Shown here piece after piece: positions 9,426-20,955 of a DNA stretch of 20,955 bases (its first letter is position 1; each line of letters begins with the position of its first letter). A program made the position numbers and the translations under genes. The stretch lies in assembly GCF_000003605.2 (NCBI RefSeq), contig NW_003132856.1, positions 35,435-56,389 of the forward strand. The letters run 5' to 3'. This DNA comes from Saccoglossus kowalevskii (taxonomy: Eukaryota > Hemichordata > Enteropneusta > Harrimaniidae). The notes under the pieces were generated by a model that saw only the letters and a program-made list of their open reading frames with translations, searched no databases and was not told where the DNA came from.

Positions 9426-10911
9426 TTTCGTGGTTCAACGGGATAAATATGACGAGATCTTTTTGAAAAAAATGGTTTAGTCACGTGTTTTGTCACTTTA
9501 TTGAAATTGTGTGGGAAATGGGCATAATTTCAACATTCAACTGACCTCAAATATTTACTGCATGTTGTCTTGATTGTCTATCACTTGACGGGGTCTTCAA
9601 TTGGTTCATGTGCTTGAACCACTATAACGCTGCCCATGGTTCAAATTGTAAATATCCCCTACATCAAATTCATGTTTTCAATTCACTCTACACCCAGGTC
9701 TTCTTTAGTATACTCTTGTACAAATTGCTTGTGAAATATGATTGATAACAGAAGAGGTATCTCAGCTAAGAGGCTGCTTGTTTTTAAAATTTTGAAATTT
9801 CATTTTATGTAAACTTCACAAAAAGGTTTCTGTTTGTCTCTCTCTCCATTATAAGCAATTTCTGTCAACGCATGTGAAATAAACATTACACGTTGTATTG
9901 TTCTATTATTATTGTTCTGTTCTCTGATTGGTTATTACCTACATCATTCGCATTCGTTTCAAACGCAATATTACAGTAAGTGATACAATCGGCCTAGCAT
10001 TGTATCATTCTAATTAAGGACTTTTATTAACCATACATGTATGGATCTAGGTTAATACAACAACACATAATCAACATTATTCGGCAGACATGCGCAAGTT
10101 GTTGACATCACAATGTGCCGATCTATTACATCTAATATATAAAAATTCCCGGATGTGGCAAAATTGGTTGAACATAATTGGTTGATTAATATTTCATCGT
10201 TTATTGCGTTCTTGTTCTCTCTCAAAATAATGATGTATTGCCTGTGAAAAATTCCGGTAAGTTAAAGCGGGCGCCAAAATAAACTGATGGTGAAAATCTC
10301 CTTATCAATTTTCTTTGGAGTATTGCAATACCCATTAGAAGATTTTTAGCGATGTTTTTTACGTCTTTGCATTCAACCGTTTGAAACTTACATATCGAAA
10401 CTACGACAGGGTATTCGAATTTAAATTAAATTATATAATTGTAATCACAAAGTCCTAAATTGCTTAAACGCTCCTATGAAGCAAATATTTCTCCCAATTT
10501 TTTCGCTCGGAACCTGATTGCAAAACGGGTTTCACAGAGAAAGATATTCTACACAATCAGCCGTCTACGGGCACCATCTGCAAGATGATTAAGAACAGGG
10601 ATGGTATACAGTTATAGTTTGAGTATAAATGACAATATCTCATGATATTTAAATATATTTATAATCATAATTTGAATTTTCATCCTCAACATAACACGTG
10701 AGTTACAAGATTAACATGAAAAATAAAACAAAAATAACCAGTATACTGTACATGATTATTACGTTAGAATAGAGCCTATAGTATAAGGTATGAGACTTTT
10801 GCCAGATTAGATTCCTATATAATGAATAGAATATGCCCCCCCCCCTCCGAGATAGAATGGCTGGAATACACAAAACTCGTGTAGTAATACTCGTTTGGCT
10901 TCCGGAAATTG
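9426..10911. other. Gene-free AT-rich stretch
   Basis: No coding exon or RNA gene is recognisable. Small items are a 14-bp palindrome CCATACATGTATGG (10031-10044) set inside ATTAACC/GGTTAAT arms, a C run near 10837, and CACGTG at 9482 and 10695. Confidence 0.55.
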
Positions 10912-10982
10912 TATAAAAGGGAATTTATATCAAGTTGCTTGTCACGAGGTACATCACGTGACTGACGTCACGGTAGAGCGTG
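10912..10982. promoter_or_regulatory. Possible promoter: TATAAAAG box with fused E-box/CRE module
   Basis: TATAAAAG (10912-10919) is an exact TATA-box match on the plus strand. Forty-five bases on, TCACGTGAC (10964-10972) abuts TGACGTCACGG (10973 onward), joining a bHLH-ZIP site and a full CRE. On the minus strand the same module lies just upstream of GATATAAATT (about 10923-10932), so transcription could go either way. Plus-strand ATGs downstream open only a short peptide (ATG near 11001, stop within 10 codons). No gene can be tied to it. A distal enhancer or chance are alternatives. Confidence 0.3.
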
Positions 10983-12635
10983 ATAACTCTCAGTAGTCAC
11001 TATGAATCTCTATGAATTGAAATTCTAATACGACCTATACATATCACGTTTTGTTTTCACGTCAATTACTGCACGTTTAGTACTGCAGAGTCAGTTTAAT
11101 ATTAAACAAGTAATTGATTCCGTGAGTTGACATTTCAAACCTCATAAGAAGATAAAGTTAATTTTTCACCGACCAATGGAGTTATAATTTAAAAAGTGTA
11201 TTACCCATAACAACAGACAAATCCACGTTTTACCAATTATCACTTACACTTATACAAGAAAAAACAGGATTATGCCCACAGGAATGAATTCATTTAAATA
11301 GGTAAATGTTGTAGGTACAATTTATGTTGGTCATTTATGGACTTGTTGCTATAGGCGTGGTCGCGGTTACTTGACGGCCAATATTTCCATTGAAACTCTA
11401 CAATGGAACATGCAGTCGTCATTTTGAAATGCTATGGAAGTTTTTTTATGAATACACCTATGACACACTATTGACGAACATACTATGTGAGCTTAGATAT
11501 GGCAAAAGATTAAGAAAATATAGTTTGAATAGTTTCTGTAATGTGGTCATGGTTGCTACGCGACAGAGAAGATTTTTTTTGTTCAATAAACTGTCAATCT
11601 CGTGGTGCATGAATGGGTGATATGGATAATGTTCTGGTTGCTAAGCACACGCCCACACCGAATCGAATAACCGAATCAATGTTATATTTTTCATTTGGAA
11701 GTATAGCTTACTTTTAATCCCGTTTGTTCAATGAAGTCATTCCGTCTCCCCTCCCATGGCCTATCTGATGGATGTACTGTAACTGTATCAATCATGATTG
11801 TATCAGCAGATGTAGAATATATCTAAGGGATATCCTGACAAGTCACATACTATACCTTATAATTTTTAAAACGAAGTCGTATTGCATTATATCAGATGTA
11901 ATTATATTTACCATCTCGATGTCCGCCCGCGCGTCCGTGACGCCTACGAATGGCGGAACTTGTCAAAATATTTGTTTGATTTTTCGCCACATCGCACGGC
12001 AACTGATAGGTGGAACTTCGTATTTTTCATCGATTATCGTTTTCAATTTCCGGCGCCACATGCTATCCATTAATTCTCTCGTTTTTGGTTCGTTTCTATT
12101 GCCCTAATAATCCGCTAACATGATAGCAGTCGGCTTTCGTTCAATATTCACTCATTCACGCATTCAGTCTTTCCTTGTTCCAAACAGTACCCGTTTACTA
12201 GTTTCTGTTACTCAACATACCCATTTCACCAGGAAAGTACTGTTTTCCATAACTAGTTTGTTCCACCATAATTCAAGCGGAGAGTACAACATTTGCCTCA
12301 TGTTCACCGAAAACAGGCCATTAACTACCGCTAGCATCTCGTAGCCGTCTTTTAGCTGTTAGTTAACATGCTCGTAGGGGTTTGAAGAATTACATAACAC
12401 ACGTACACAGTGACAACAGAAAACCTGCAACGGGGCTGCATAAAACACGCCTAAACTTTCCAAATTCGCGGTATGACATTGTTAAAGTACTTGGATGCTA
12501 ACGGTAGTTAACAGCCTGGGGACACGAGTGGGAGCCTACTAACGGGTATGCGAGTAGCCCAAGGCATCAATAATTATGTTTCAAAATGGGAAAAAGATCC
12601 CTTTTGAACATTTCAAGAATCAAAGCTGTGTTGAT
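10983..12635. other. Gene-free stretch with possible decayed repeat
   Basis: GTTGCTA occurs at 11345, 11552 and 11637 within about 300 bp, next to AGGCGTGG and AGCACACGCCC. That hints at an old dispersed repeat covering roughly 11340-11660. The frames at 11390-11620, 11772-12107, 11882-12073 and 12120-12344 show no domain, signal peptide or splice-site support, and I treat them as chance. Confidence 0.5.
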
Positions 12636-12640
12636 ATTCT
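12636..12640. repeat. Target-site duplication flanking the solo LTR (ATTCT; partner TTTCT at 13341-13345)
   Basis: ATTCT before and TTTCT after the LTR agree at four of five bases. Duplications of 4-5 bp are usual for Ty3/gypsy integrases. Confidence 0.65.
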
Positions 12641-13340
12641 TGTAATACATGTAATGTGTGATACGTGGCAATGAAAAGTTCATTTTACTATCAGAGGGAA
12701 AATCTCTCTCTCTGGGGGTCTCCACACTGTCAGGGGAGAAACTCGTCTCGTCTCTATATCTCGTCCCCTTGAGGTACGGGATCGGGAAAGTCACTTTAAC
12801 TTTACAGTCAAATAAGGCACACACAACGAAATACGTTTCAGCTCTCGTCTTAGTCGGTCAATCGAGCACTCTATAAGACACAGCGCCCTGGGGAAAAGTC
12901 CCCAAGACTCTCGCAAGGCTGAACCAAGACTCGCCCAAGACTGGACTGCCTCAATGCTCGCCCCTGGACTCTCTCGGACTCGTCTGCGTCTGTCGTGGAG
13001 TATTCGCCAAGACCAACTCAAACTCTCTTTATTCATTTTCAAAACTCTAACCAATTACAAAACAGTAAAAGACTCTAGGGCGTAACCTTCAATCATAAAG
13101 CCAATCACACTAAGTACTGAATACGTCATATCTTTTGATTAATCGTTCACTACATTAATAACTACGGATGTCAGAATAGCGACGGTATCTTGTAATTAGT
13201 TCCAAATCACTGCGCCAAGTTCCGTCCAAAACTTCAAATAGACCTAAACGATGACAGACATAACACAGCAATTCAGCTAATAATCAGCTAATTAAGTCGG
13301 TTAACAGATACGCGAAAACAAATTCATGACATTACCAACA
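12641..13340 (-). mobile_element. Solo LTR, Ty3/gypsy-like, minus strand
   Basis: Read on the minus strand it starts TGTTGGTAATGTCATG and ends CACATTACATGTATTACA, giving TG...CA ends and a length of 700 bp. The flanks are ATTCT (12636-12640) and TTTCT (13341-13345), a 4-bp exact or 5-bp one-mismatch target duplication. A polyadenylation hexamer AATAAA lies on the minus strand at 13028-13033, where the R region would be. The following 3' part (U5 side, about 12650-13020) is far richer in G and C than its surroundings. No tRNA-primer site follows the 3' end and no polypurine tract precedes the 5' end, so the internal region was lost, most simply by LTR-LTR recombination. Frames at 12567-12824, 12658-12876 and 12791-13054 are LTR sequence, not genes. 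Confidence 0.82.
13028..13033 (-). terminator. Polyadenylation signal AATAAA within the solo LTR
   Basis: On the minus strand the context is AAATGAATAAAGAGAGTTTG, placed mid-LTR as expected upstream of the R/U5 border. It may still act as a premature poly(A) site for any minus-strand transcript crossing it. Confidence 0.55.
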
Positions 13341-13345
13341 TTTCT

Positions 13346-16300
13346 GACGGTGCAAAAAAATAATTTTAATGGGTGGGCGTTCTTTGTAAATTTGCTCAAG
13401 GAGCGGGTGTTCCAATGGTGAGTTTTTGAGGAATTTGGCTTCCGGGACTGTATTTTTTATCAAAAGTTGTTACCTTGCGTGCCTTATATAAATAATACAA
13501 GTGATCGTCAGGGGTAACGGCCTGTTTGGCGACTCAGTTTTAGAATAGAAGAACAATGGTCCACCACTACATATTCAATTTATGTATATGCAAATCCAGC
13601 CGTCTTATACTACCAGAAGTCTTTTAAAAGATTTACTATCTAACTCGATGCTTCTGGCGTTAGGGAAGAACCAGTGATTCAATAAAAAGAAACACCGACA
13701 ACGAACTCGGAAATATGAATATTTCATCGATTCGGGCGGGGGATTTATGGACTATTGTCTAGAAGTTGCTTTCCAATATACTTTTTTACTGGATGAAGTT
13801 TAAACTATGACAACGAATAAATGTTGATACATTTTCTATACAAATGGCATTCTTTTAATATAATTAAAAGTCATTGGCAAAATGATAGATAATTTTTTCA
13901 GAATTTCATTTGTTATTGCGGATGAGTCACGAAACGAAGAAATGGGAAACTCAAGCAATAAGTTATGAGTATTTTGATAACACGGATTACCTAATTAACA
14001 TACACTGTGCTGTCGATTTACCTGAGCTGAGGAGATAAGTACAGATGATTTCGCGGCATATGTCAGTGTTTTCATTGCTTTAACTATGAACGTGCGTTGA
14101 AATAAGGGAATGTTTTTTTCACTTACAACGCAAAAAATTATGGTTTTACTCTATTGAAAATTTCCGGAAGGGCTTCTCTTCACAACTGATTAGATGTTAG
14201 TACAGATACGGACGGGTAGACTTTCATAATACTTTTAGAAAATGTTGCCATATATTATGGGAAAGATGGAATGATTAATCATTAACACAAAACAATATAG
14301 ATGAACTCTCATAACATGTTCAGGAGGGATGTCATTCAAAACAAATACAAGTTGGCCTAAGGTTGACTGGGATCTGGATTTCGTTGCCATGGGAACAAAA
14401 AATTATCAATGACTATTTATTGCCAGATAACTATGAAATTAACAAAAAGATTTTACGGCTGGTCATTTGGTTTTAGGAGAGACCAGGGTGAAGATATATT
14501 AACACGATCGGTAGCGGAATTATTGGCGTTTTTTAATCGGTATCTATAGCGGGGTGTTAGCAGGATTTTTTTTTTTGCACGCGGAGTGCCTTGCAATAGA
14601 TGCATTATTGTGACGTATACCAAATTACCGAGGAAATATTGTTGAATTAGATAACGTGTTATTATAGTCAATTCATACCGAAATCTTTTCACCCAAAGTC
14701 ACTTCTTACCACAAATCTTCTTCAGAACCACTCAACACATTGATCTAAAATTTGATGTTTTTTTTTGTGAGTCCTGTTACGAACTAACTGGATAACATGT
14801 AGCATAACTGGAAAAAGCATCTTCCGAGAAGAATAAAAGAATTGTGATCGGTAACCTATTTTGGCCGCTTACTTAGAATTCCGAACAAAAATGACCAGCA
14901 CTTGTTTCTTAAGAAATATTTACCCGAACACCATAAAACATAAATACATCAAACCGGAAGTTTGACACTAGCATCTTTTCCACAAGAAATGTGATTGTTG
15001 AAAACCAAGTTAGATTCACGCCAAACAGTATAATAAATAACAACAGATTTAATACAAACAGAAAACACTCAAATGTTCCAACCCCCCCCCCAACTGCCGT
15101 ACAGACCTTAAATGAGTGTAAAGAATAAGTTAATTGTGGCAAAAAAACGTATCCTTCTTTGCAAAAACCACTACGCTCATCTGATCCAATTAAAATGTAC
15201 TTTCGTTGCACAATTTGTTGGACTTATGCAACGCTGCTTGCAACTTTAAGTATTTAAGGCTTTATTCAATGACTGAGAATAATATAATTTGTGTTACTTT
15301 CAGTTATTTCCACTGTGGTTGCCCCTGTCTGTCCACTAGACGGTCAGGCTTGTTGTGTTCGTTTCACTTTAATTACTTTTACAACTTTTTATTGTTATTG
15401 AACTTATTACATGAACTTAATGTAAGTTTATTCTCAAAATGGTGTTATATCCGTATCGATGTAACACAAAAGTTCATGGCTGGGTGTTAAATATAATGTG
15501 ACCGTAAAACAATCAAAATATAATGACACACCACTGAATCATACATAATAACAGCATGTCGTGATGATAGCATTATCATATACTTTTTTAAATAATACAA
15601 ATTAGCTTACATATTATATATAATGTACATGGAGTACGAAATAGCCTTAGACAAAGTAACCATGTAATAAGAAGTGTTCTGGTGATGGCGTCCCATGATG
15701 TTACCAATGGATCGCAAAAAATAGTTCATGCGCAATAGAGACGCACGTGTCAGATTACCGATGAGCGGGCGATACTGGGAGTCGTATTCGATCACATAGT
15801 TGCCATTTATGAATAATAAATGTGGGAGATTTGGGAAACGATCTAGTCATGTTGCATTGATGTATGAGAAACACGCTTATATGAACTATTATATTTCAGT
15901 TTTACGTCGGTAACACGTATCTATATGAATAAATTATACAGCACACATGTCTGGGATGTAAACCCGTATGTTACATATAGCATAGTGTAGTCGGTAGAAT
16001 AACTAAGTCGAAAAGTCGACATTTATGCCGGAAGTTTCTTTCAAATATCCAAACATTTTCAATTATACGTGTGTTGAAATCAATAAATCTCGTGGACAAT
16101 TTTCTGAAGACGAGTATTTTACACAAAAAATTATAAACGTGAATAGGATGCACAACCAACTGTAATATTTCTCCTGTATTGGTGGACGGATTTCATTCAG
16201 GTTGGCACTGTAACCGAGTGGACATTATGTAGGTTTAAATGATAAGCCTAATCCGATCTTACAATCGGGTTTTGTCTAATCCTGCCTCTAGGTTAAGTTC

Positions 16301-19300
16301 AGTGAGCATCACAAAAGATAATTTGATACAGCGGTGCTGTGCGCCTTTTAAGGTAGAGATGCAGGTTCGTAGGCACTTGAGAGTGAAATTTGTTTTTTTT
16401 TGCTTTTTATCATCCAAACAGTCTGGGCTATAGACTGTTAAAATTTTGTAGAATTGTGAATAGTGGAACATGCTAACAAACGATTTTAAAATATAGATAA
16501 CGGGTACAAACATTCTCTCTTTTGAATGCTTAGCAAGATTTAGCAAGGCTGTACATAAATAATCAAAAAGAAACATGGTGAAGAAAAAGAAATGACGGGA
16601 TCTCCATATTATGCACTATATTTAACTTTTAACAAAACGATAATACATTTAAATTTGGAACTGTTACAGCCATTTTAATTATGAGCATTAGCAAACTTCT
16701 TACTGAGTGAATTGTTATGCAAATTAGCAATTACCTCAGCTTTTTTTAGTGCACATCCAAGAACTTTAAGAAAAAATAGCTCCTAGACGCTTTAACCTTT
16801 TGTTTTGAAATTTTCACAAATGATTGACAATGTTACAGTGTTACACCAATTGTACAGACAACTAGTCTGGGTGTTAATTTATGCATAAACTTGAAGTAGT
16901 GAAATTTGAGCTGCTGCCCAGCAAAATTGACAACTGATAGACAGTTTTCAAGACGGCACTTTCTTCATAGTAAACAGATGTACCCATAAACCAATTTTGA
17001 CAGGAAACAGAAGCATGGTTTAGAAGCTATTTTCTTAAATCACTTTAGACCAAAATATCACATTTTTGTGTATATTTCAAACTACGGTGTCCATGAAAAC
17101 TTTTATACTTATTTCAGCTTTTTTGTACTATGTTTGACTTGTCTCAGAGAAGTCCTTACAGATGTAGCATTCGAAGCATTTTAATACAAAGTTAGAATGT
17201 TTTTAAATAGTTTTAAAACCAGATTGTTATACGAAATGGCTTATGTCAACAATGAAATATGTGTTAATATGTTAATTATGTTAATATGTTAATCAATGCT
17301 GCTTTCCGATGTACATCATACATTTCTAGCTGGACCTATTTTATTATAACTACTGTAAAATACTTAATTTTGTAATTCATTTTTGAAACATCTTACATCA
17401 CTCCTCTTGGTGTCCATGTACAACATATTTCTAAATAACTTGAATATGTATTGTAATGTTTTGTTTTTCTCGTAATTTGTTTGATGTTCGTGAATTTTCG
17501 GTCTTACCATTCATATGCTTTGAAAATATTTTACATGTATGTGAAACGTTCTATAAAAAGTTACGTACAAATGTCCTGTTTCGGTTTCTGTAAATTACAT
17601 ACGTTCTCAGTTCGTATTTTCAACGTCCGCATTTACAAATTATCGTCGATTGCACTTAGATTAAAAAAAATAGTCAGCTTCGAGTTACCGTATATTATTT
17701 CCGACAAAAGAAGATGATGACTCAAAAATGACTACTTGGGGAACGGTACTTTTTCTAACTGCCAATAATTTGATTTAAGTACGTCACCACCGTCAGTGAA
17801 GTATCAGTTAATATGTTTGATGACGTATCTGTAACGTGTTAGGTGTTGTGACATCGCTATTATTTTCTCTGTTGCTTTGAACATGCCGCATCGGTGTACT
17901 TACTACAGAATGTTCGCACGTAGCCATGTATGTATACTGTTACCATTGTTCATATAATGTGTTAGTATTTTCTTTGGAACAACAATATGCAATATTGATA
18001 TTTAGATTTTAATATACAATTGTTTGTTTTAATTTTAATGGCCTTTTTTTGTTTTATCAAAATCTTAAATGATATTTGTATGACAGACATTTGACGTTCC
18101 TGTTGTTTTATCTATATTGGGAATCATTTTTGTCACGTAAACCATATTCCATGTTTAGATTGCTGCGAGGATATGATGTGACTATGGAAATTGTGTTTCC
18201 TATATTTCAAACAACTATAAAATAAATGTTACCTGAGATTGTGTTAAAGTGCGTATTTGGAGAGGATTTAGCTTCCGCGTTGCAATATTGTAGAAACACG
18301 TTTCCATGGACGTGTCAAAGTTGTATGGTAAAAAATGCTGTGTATGTCTTTACGTTATGGATTCGATCCCTTATTATAAATGATCTCAAACTGAACATAC
18401 TAAAACGCACGTAATCACTAAATACACCGAATCTACCGTAATGTCTCAGTGAATGTCCACGTGTATCATTTGTGTCATCGGTGTTCGGAGAATAATCCAG
18501 TCGCCCACATTAACCGTTGATTGTTTCATCCCTCTCCTGCCGAGTACTAGAGATTATATTAAGAGGGTCGGCAAGGGGTATTTTCGTAAGCTGTAATCAA
18601 TTGTTTTTATTTTCGTAATAATGTAATTTAAATAAATAAAAACGTAAATTCGAAGACATGAACAAGGTGTGAAATGTAATCTGCTATTCTATTCGTCCGT
18701 AATTTGTACAAGTATTTTTTGTAAGCGTATAAAGCATTTTTCAAATAAAATGTCGTAATTCGTACGCAATTTTACATTTTTATTGTTAAACACAAATGAT
18801 CAAAAATATTATAAAAAATGAAATGTAATATTGAATTCGCTTTATCTGTAAAAATACCGTTTTTATTTCCTGTAACTTGTACTAGCTATCTCTCCTTGTC
18901 CCTATTAACATACGAAGTTACCGAATCTTAACGATGAGTGAAACATATCTGATTGATAGCGGTCCATCCCATTTGATGAATCATTCATTGACATTGAAAT
19001 AAATACCACATTCTGGCACCTCTGACTTTTCATTTCCAGCATAGATCATGTGTTGCTCCATACAGACAAAAAAGTCGGTCCTTCATAGGAAATGAATTCC
19101 CATTCAAGATTCACCTATGTCGCCATACTCAATATTTGTCGCATGTGTTTTGTAGTTTTTAAATTTCATATATCGCGTAAAAATGAATTACCCAGACATA
19201 ATCATTGAGAACTATCTAAGTTGATTGATTTTCATAGACAGGCGGGTCACGTGGGCAATTTGCTAATCTATAATCGGGCACTTCTGCGTGTCCCCGTTGC

Positions 19301-20955
19301 GATAACTTGATTGGTATGCTATGCTCACATCTGGGAGGCTGTTAGTTTGTTTCTCTCTAATCGACTGGTGGTCTAAATTGAAGTAAGCTATGAAACCTCC
19401 GAAAACGCTGTTTGCGATAACGGCGTCTTATCTGTTTGGATGGATATACCCGTCTACTCTCCTCGCGCACGACAAATATCTGTCATTCTCTCCAAGAAGA
19501 AATTATAAAGTATCTTAGTAATATACGCCACGAAAATGAGGAGCGATTTCGGAAATTGAAGACAGTTTACTTTAATTGTAAAACTAAGTAATTGTGCTAG
19601 TTACTTACTTCGTGACAATTTATTCTAATACACCCATTTATTCTATGATTAATACACAAGTGGGCGCAACGAAAGCCTCTGTAGACAATACAGAGTGGGT
19701 TAATAGCCGTGTTTTTTAAATGTCAACAGATCTACGGAATTAACGCAGATTGAAACACTTATTACACATCCCACCCCGAGGCTACTGAACAGAACGTCAC
19801 AACAACAATTGCTCATGATACAATCTGTGAATCGTTTAACTGAATGTATTAATGTTAATTGGTAGTAAGTCACTAGTAATTTAACAGTATACGTTTTGAA
19901 AAACGCAGGATTCCATACAGTAAATTGGGCATGTAAACTCGATAAATTGAGTAAGGGTATATGGAAATTATTGTCCCGGTGATGTATTATTTATCTAATA
20001 CATCTTTCCTAAAAGTCTACAGATTGTCTACTTTTATATTCAGTCTTTACTTCTCTGTGTAAAAAATGTCAAAGTTCGCCACAATGGCATTGTAGGTTTT
20101 CTTCATGTACCACGTGACATGTTGTATCTCTCTATACTCATTAACCGTTTGGACGCCATAATGTATTCCATCAAAATGTTAAGTTTTAACCACTTAAAAC
20201 AATGATTCAAAAATATAAAAAGTTTCATATGAATAGTTTATATGATTCAAAGTATTATCTTCGTTGTCCAAATGAAGTATTTATTACACATTGATGCAGA
20301 AGTGATTATATAACAAACATCATTGTTGCTGCATCGTTTCCATGACAGCGAACACTATCTAAAACACCAGGCATTTTTATTTTGCTGAAACAAATATAGT
20401 GTAAAAGATTACCAGAAAACAAACCAATACTATGAGCGATTTGTGCTTTAACCCTCCCTGGTCTACTGCAAACCACAAGTTAAAAGAATAACTATAAATT
20501 TATTAATCAAATGTTTATTTAGCTTATAAAAACGATTAATGTCACGTTTTCTGACACGCTTATTAAAACCAGATTACATTTTTGATTTGATTTGATGTTC
20601 AAACTTGCAAATTATGCAAAGCGTTCGGAAATAATTGTATTTTATCGGTAATGTGGGTGTTTCTGAAGTATGTTGTGATATAGCTTCGTACATTCAATAC
20701 TGTCTGCACAAAGCACAGGTTAAAGAAAAACGTGTTTGCTTCGAGTAGCCATTAATTGTTATCAATTCATTGAGTACCAAGGTCAACCTTTTTTTTCAAC
20801 TGTTGCTCAATACCTGTAGTCAATAAATAAGTAATTTCCATTTGTTCCAAAATTATCACCAAATTTATAAAACAATACATAAATACAAACAAAACTTTGC
20901 ACCACAATTTTGATGGAGATGATTATGGCGCCAAAATGGTTAACACTTTCCAAGC
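13346..20955. other. Long gene-free AT-rich stretch
   Basis: No exon, tRNA or other RNA gene can be supported. Short frames (14453-14692, 14909-15211, 15206-15490, 15607-15795, 15971-16159, 16239-16576, 17481-17717, 18226-18414) have hydrophobic or random composition, overlap one another on opposite strands, and lack splice context. Small structures are a hairpin CTTTTAAT/ATTAAAAG (13851-13869), a C run (15081-15089), an ATGTTAAT tandem (17259-17293), a TGCCGA/TCGGCA inverted pair (18538-18572), and E-boxes at 15744, 18458, 19248 and 20111. It may be intron of the gene starting at 5220, or intergenic. Confidence 0.55.
17259..17293. repeat. Short tandem repeat of TATGTTAAT type
   Basis: GTTAAT recurs four times within 35 bp at 8-10 bp spacing (ATATGTGTTAATATGTTAAT, then ATGTTAATATGTTAAT). 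It is a small AT-rich tandem with no further meaning visible. Confidence 0.75.

Noticed and set aside
4600-9650. GTTCGAA and GGTTCAA motifs (near 4604, 9433, 9638) checked as tRNA B boxes
   Set aside because: No A box or cloverleaf-forming arms at the right distance in any case.
11772-12107. Plus-strand frames of 111 and 63 codons in different phases
   Set aside because: Two overlapping frames, neither with a domain or splice signals; treated as chance.
12567-13054. Overlapping frames on both strands with Arg/Ser-rich products
   Set aside because: They lie within or across the edge of the solo LTR and are explained by its GC-rich U5 side.
14909-15490. Hydrophobic frames on opposite strands, considered as membrane proteins
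   Set aside because: T-rich codons produce Phe/Leu runs by default in AT-rich DNA, and no initiation or splice support is seen.
16715-16740. TTATGCAAATTAGCAATTACC, resembling the octamer array in reverse
   Set aside because: Similarity ends after about 20 bases, and no second unit or other sub-motifs of the array follow.
17351-17360. TACTGTAAAA, same tip as the MITE at 9261
   Set aside because: No matching TTTTACAGTA partner was found nearby in either direction, so it is a single chance match or an unprovable fragment.
18226-18414. Frame with a cysteine-bounded segment CRNTFPWTCQSC, considered as a cyclic-peptide exon
   Set aside because: No convincing splice acceptor with a pyrimidine tract precedes it, no dibasic cleavage site flanks the segment, and the frame ends in random sequence.
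18538-18572. TGCCGA/TCGGCA inverted pair considered as a structured RNA or terminator
   Set aside because: Six-base arms with a loop over 20 nt are expected by chance in a window of this size.

Overview
The window looks like a piece of an animal nuclear genome, most likely a marine invertebrate; the species cannot be named from it. It is AT-rich by eye, has no long open reading frames and shows no bacterial-style gene packing. It carries a minisatellite, microsatellites, MITE-like inverted-repeat elements and a solo LTR. The one believable coding segment ends at a consensus splice donor. Nearly all of the window is therefore non-coding: intergenic, intronic or repeat-derived.

Layout. 1-327: a minisatellite with a 31-bp unit, ten full copies, running off the left edge. 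403-1239: a foldback (MITE-like) DNA element with terminal inverted repeats (TIRs) of about 225 bp and a TTAA duplication. 1240-5040: gene-free, with a GTTT microsatellite, a twin hairpin at 3411-3446 and a CRE palindrome at 3143. 5048-5424: a putative promoter (E-box, TATA-like box), a 5' leader and a first coding exon (ATG at 5220, donor after 5424). The exon encodes a signal peptide and an acidic amphipathic helix, the look of a secreted protein or prepropeptide. 5425 onward is probably its first intron or downstream DNA; no later exon can be assigned inside the window.

6495-7600: a GT-rich microsatellite followed by a degenerate tandem array (units about 110-140 bp) that repeats the octamer ATTTGCAT. 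7979-8100: a CpG-dense patch around an E-box. 9261-9425: a 165-bp Tc1/mariner-type MITE with TA duplication. 10912-10982: a TATAAAAG box with a fused E-box/CRE module. 12641-13340: a 700-bp solo LTR of Ty3/gypsy type on the minus strand. 13341-20955: gene-free by every sign I can read.

No genes can be shown to work together here. The coherent story is one candidate secreted-protein gene start on the plus strand, set in repeat-rich DNA with an apparent excess of CACGTG E-boxes (twelve by hand count). I see no convincing undescribed multi-gene system. The items most worth following are the lone signal-peptide exon, the octamer array and the E-box/CRE/TATA module.
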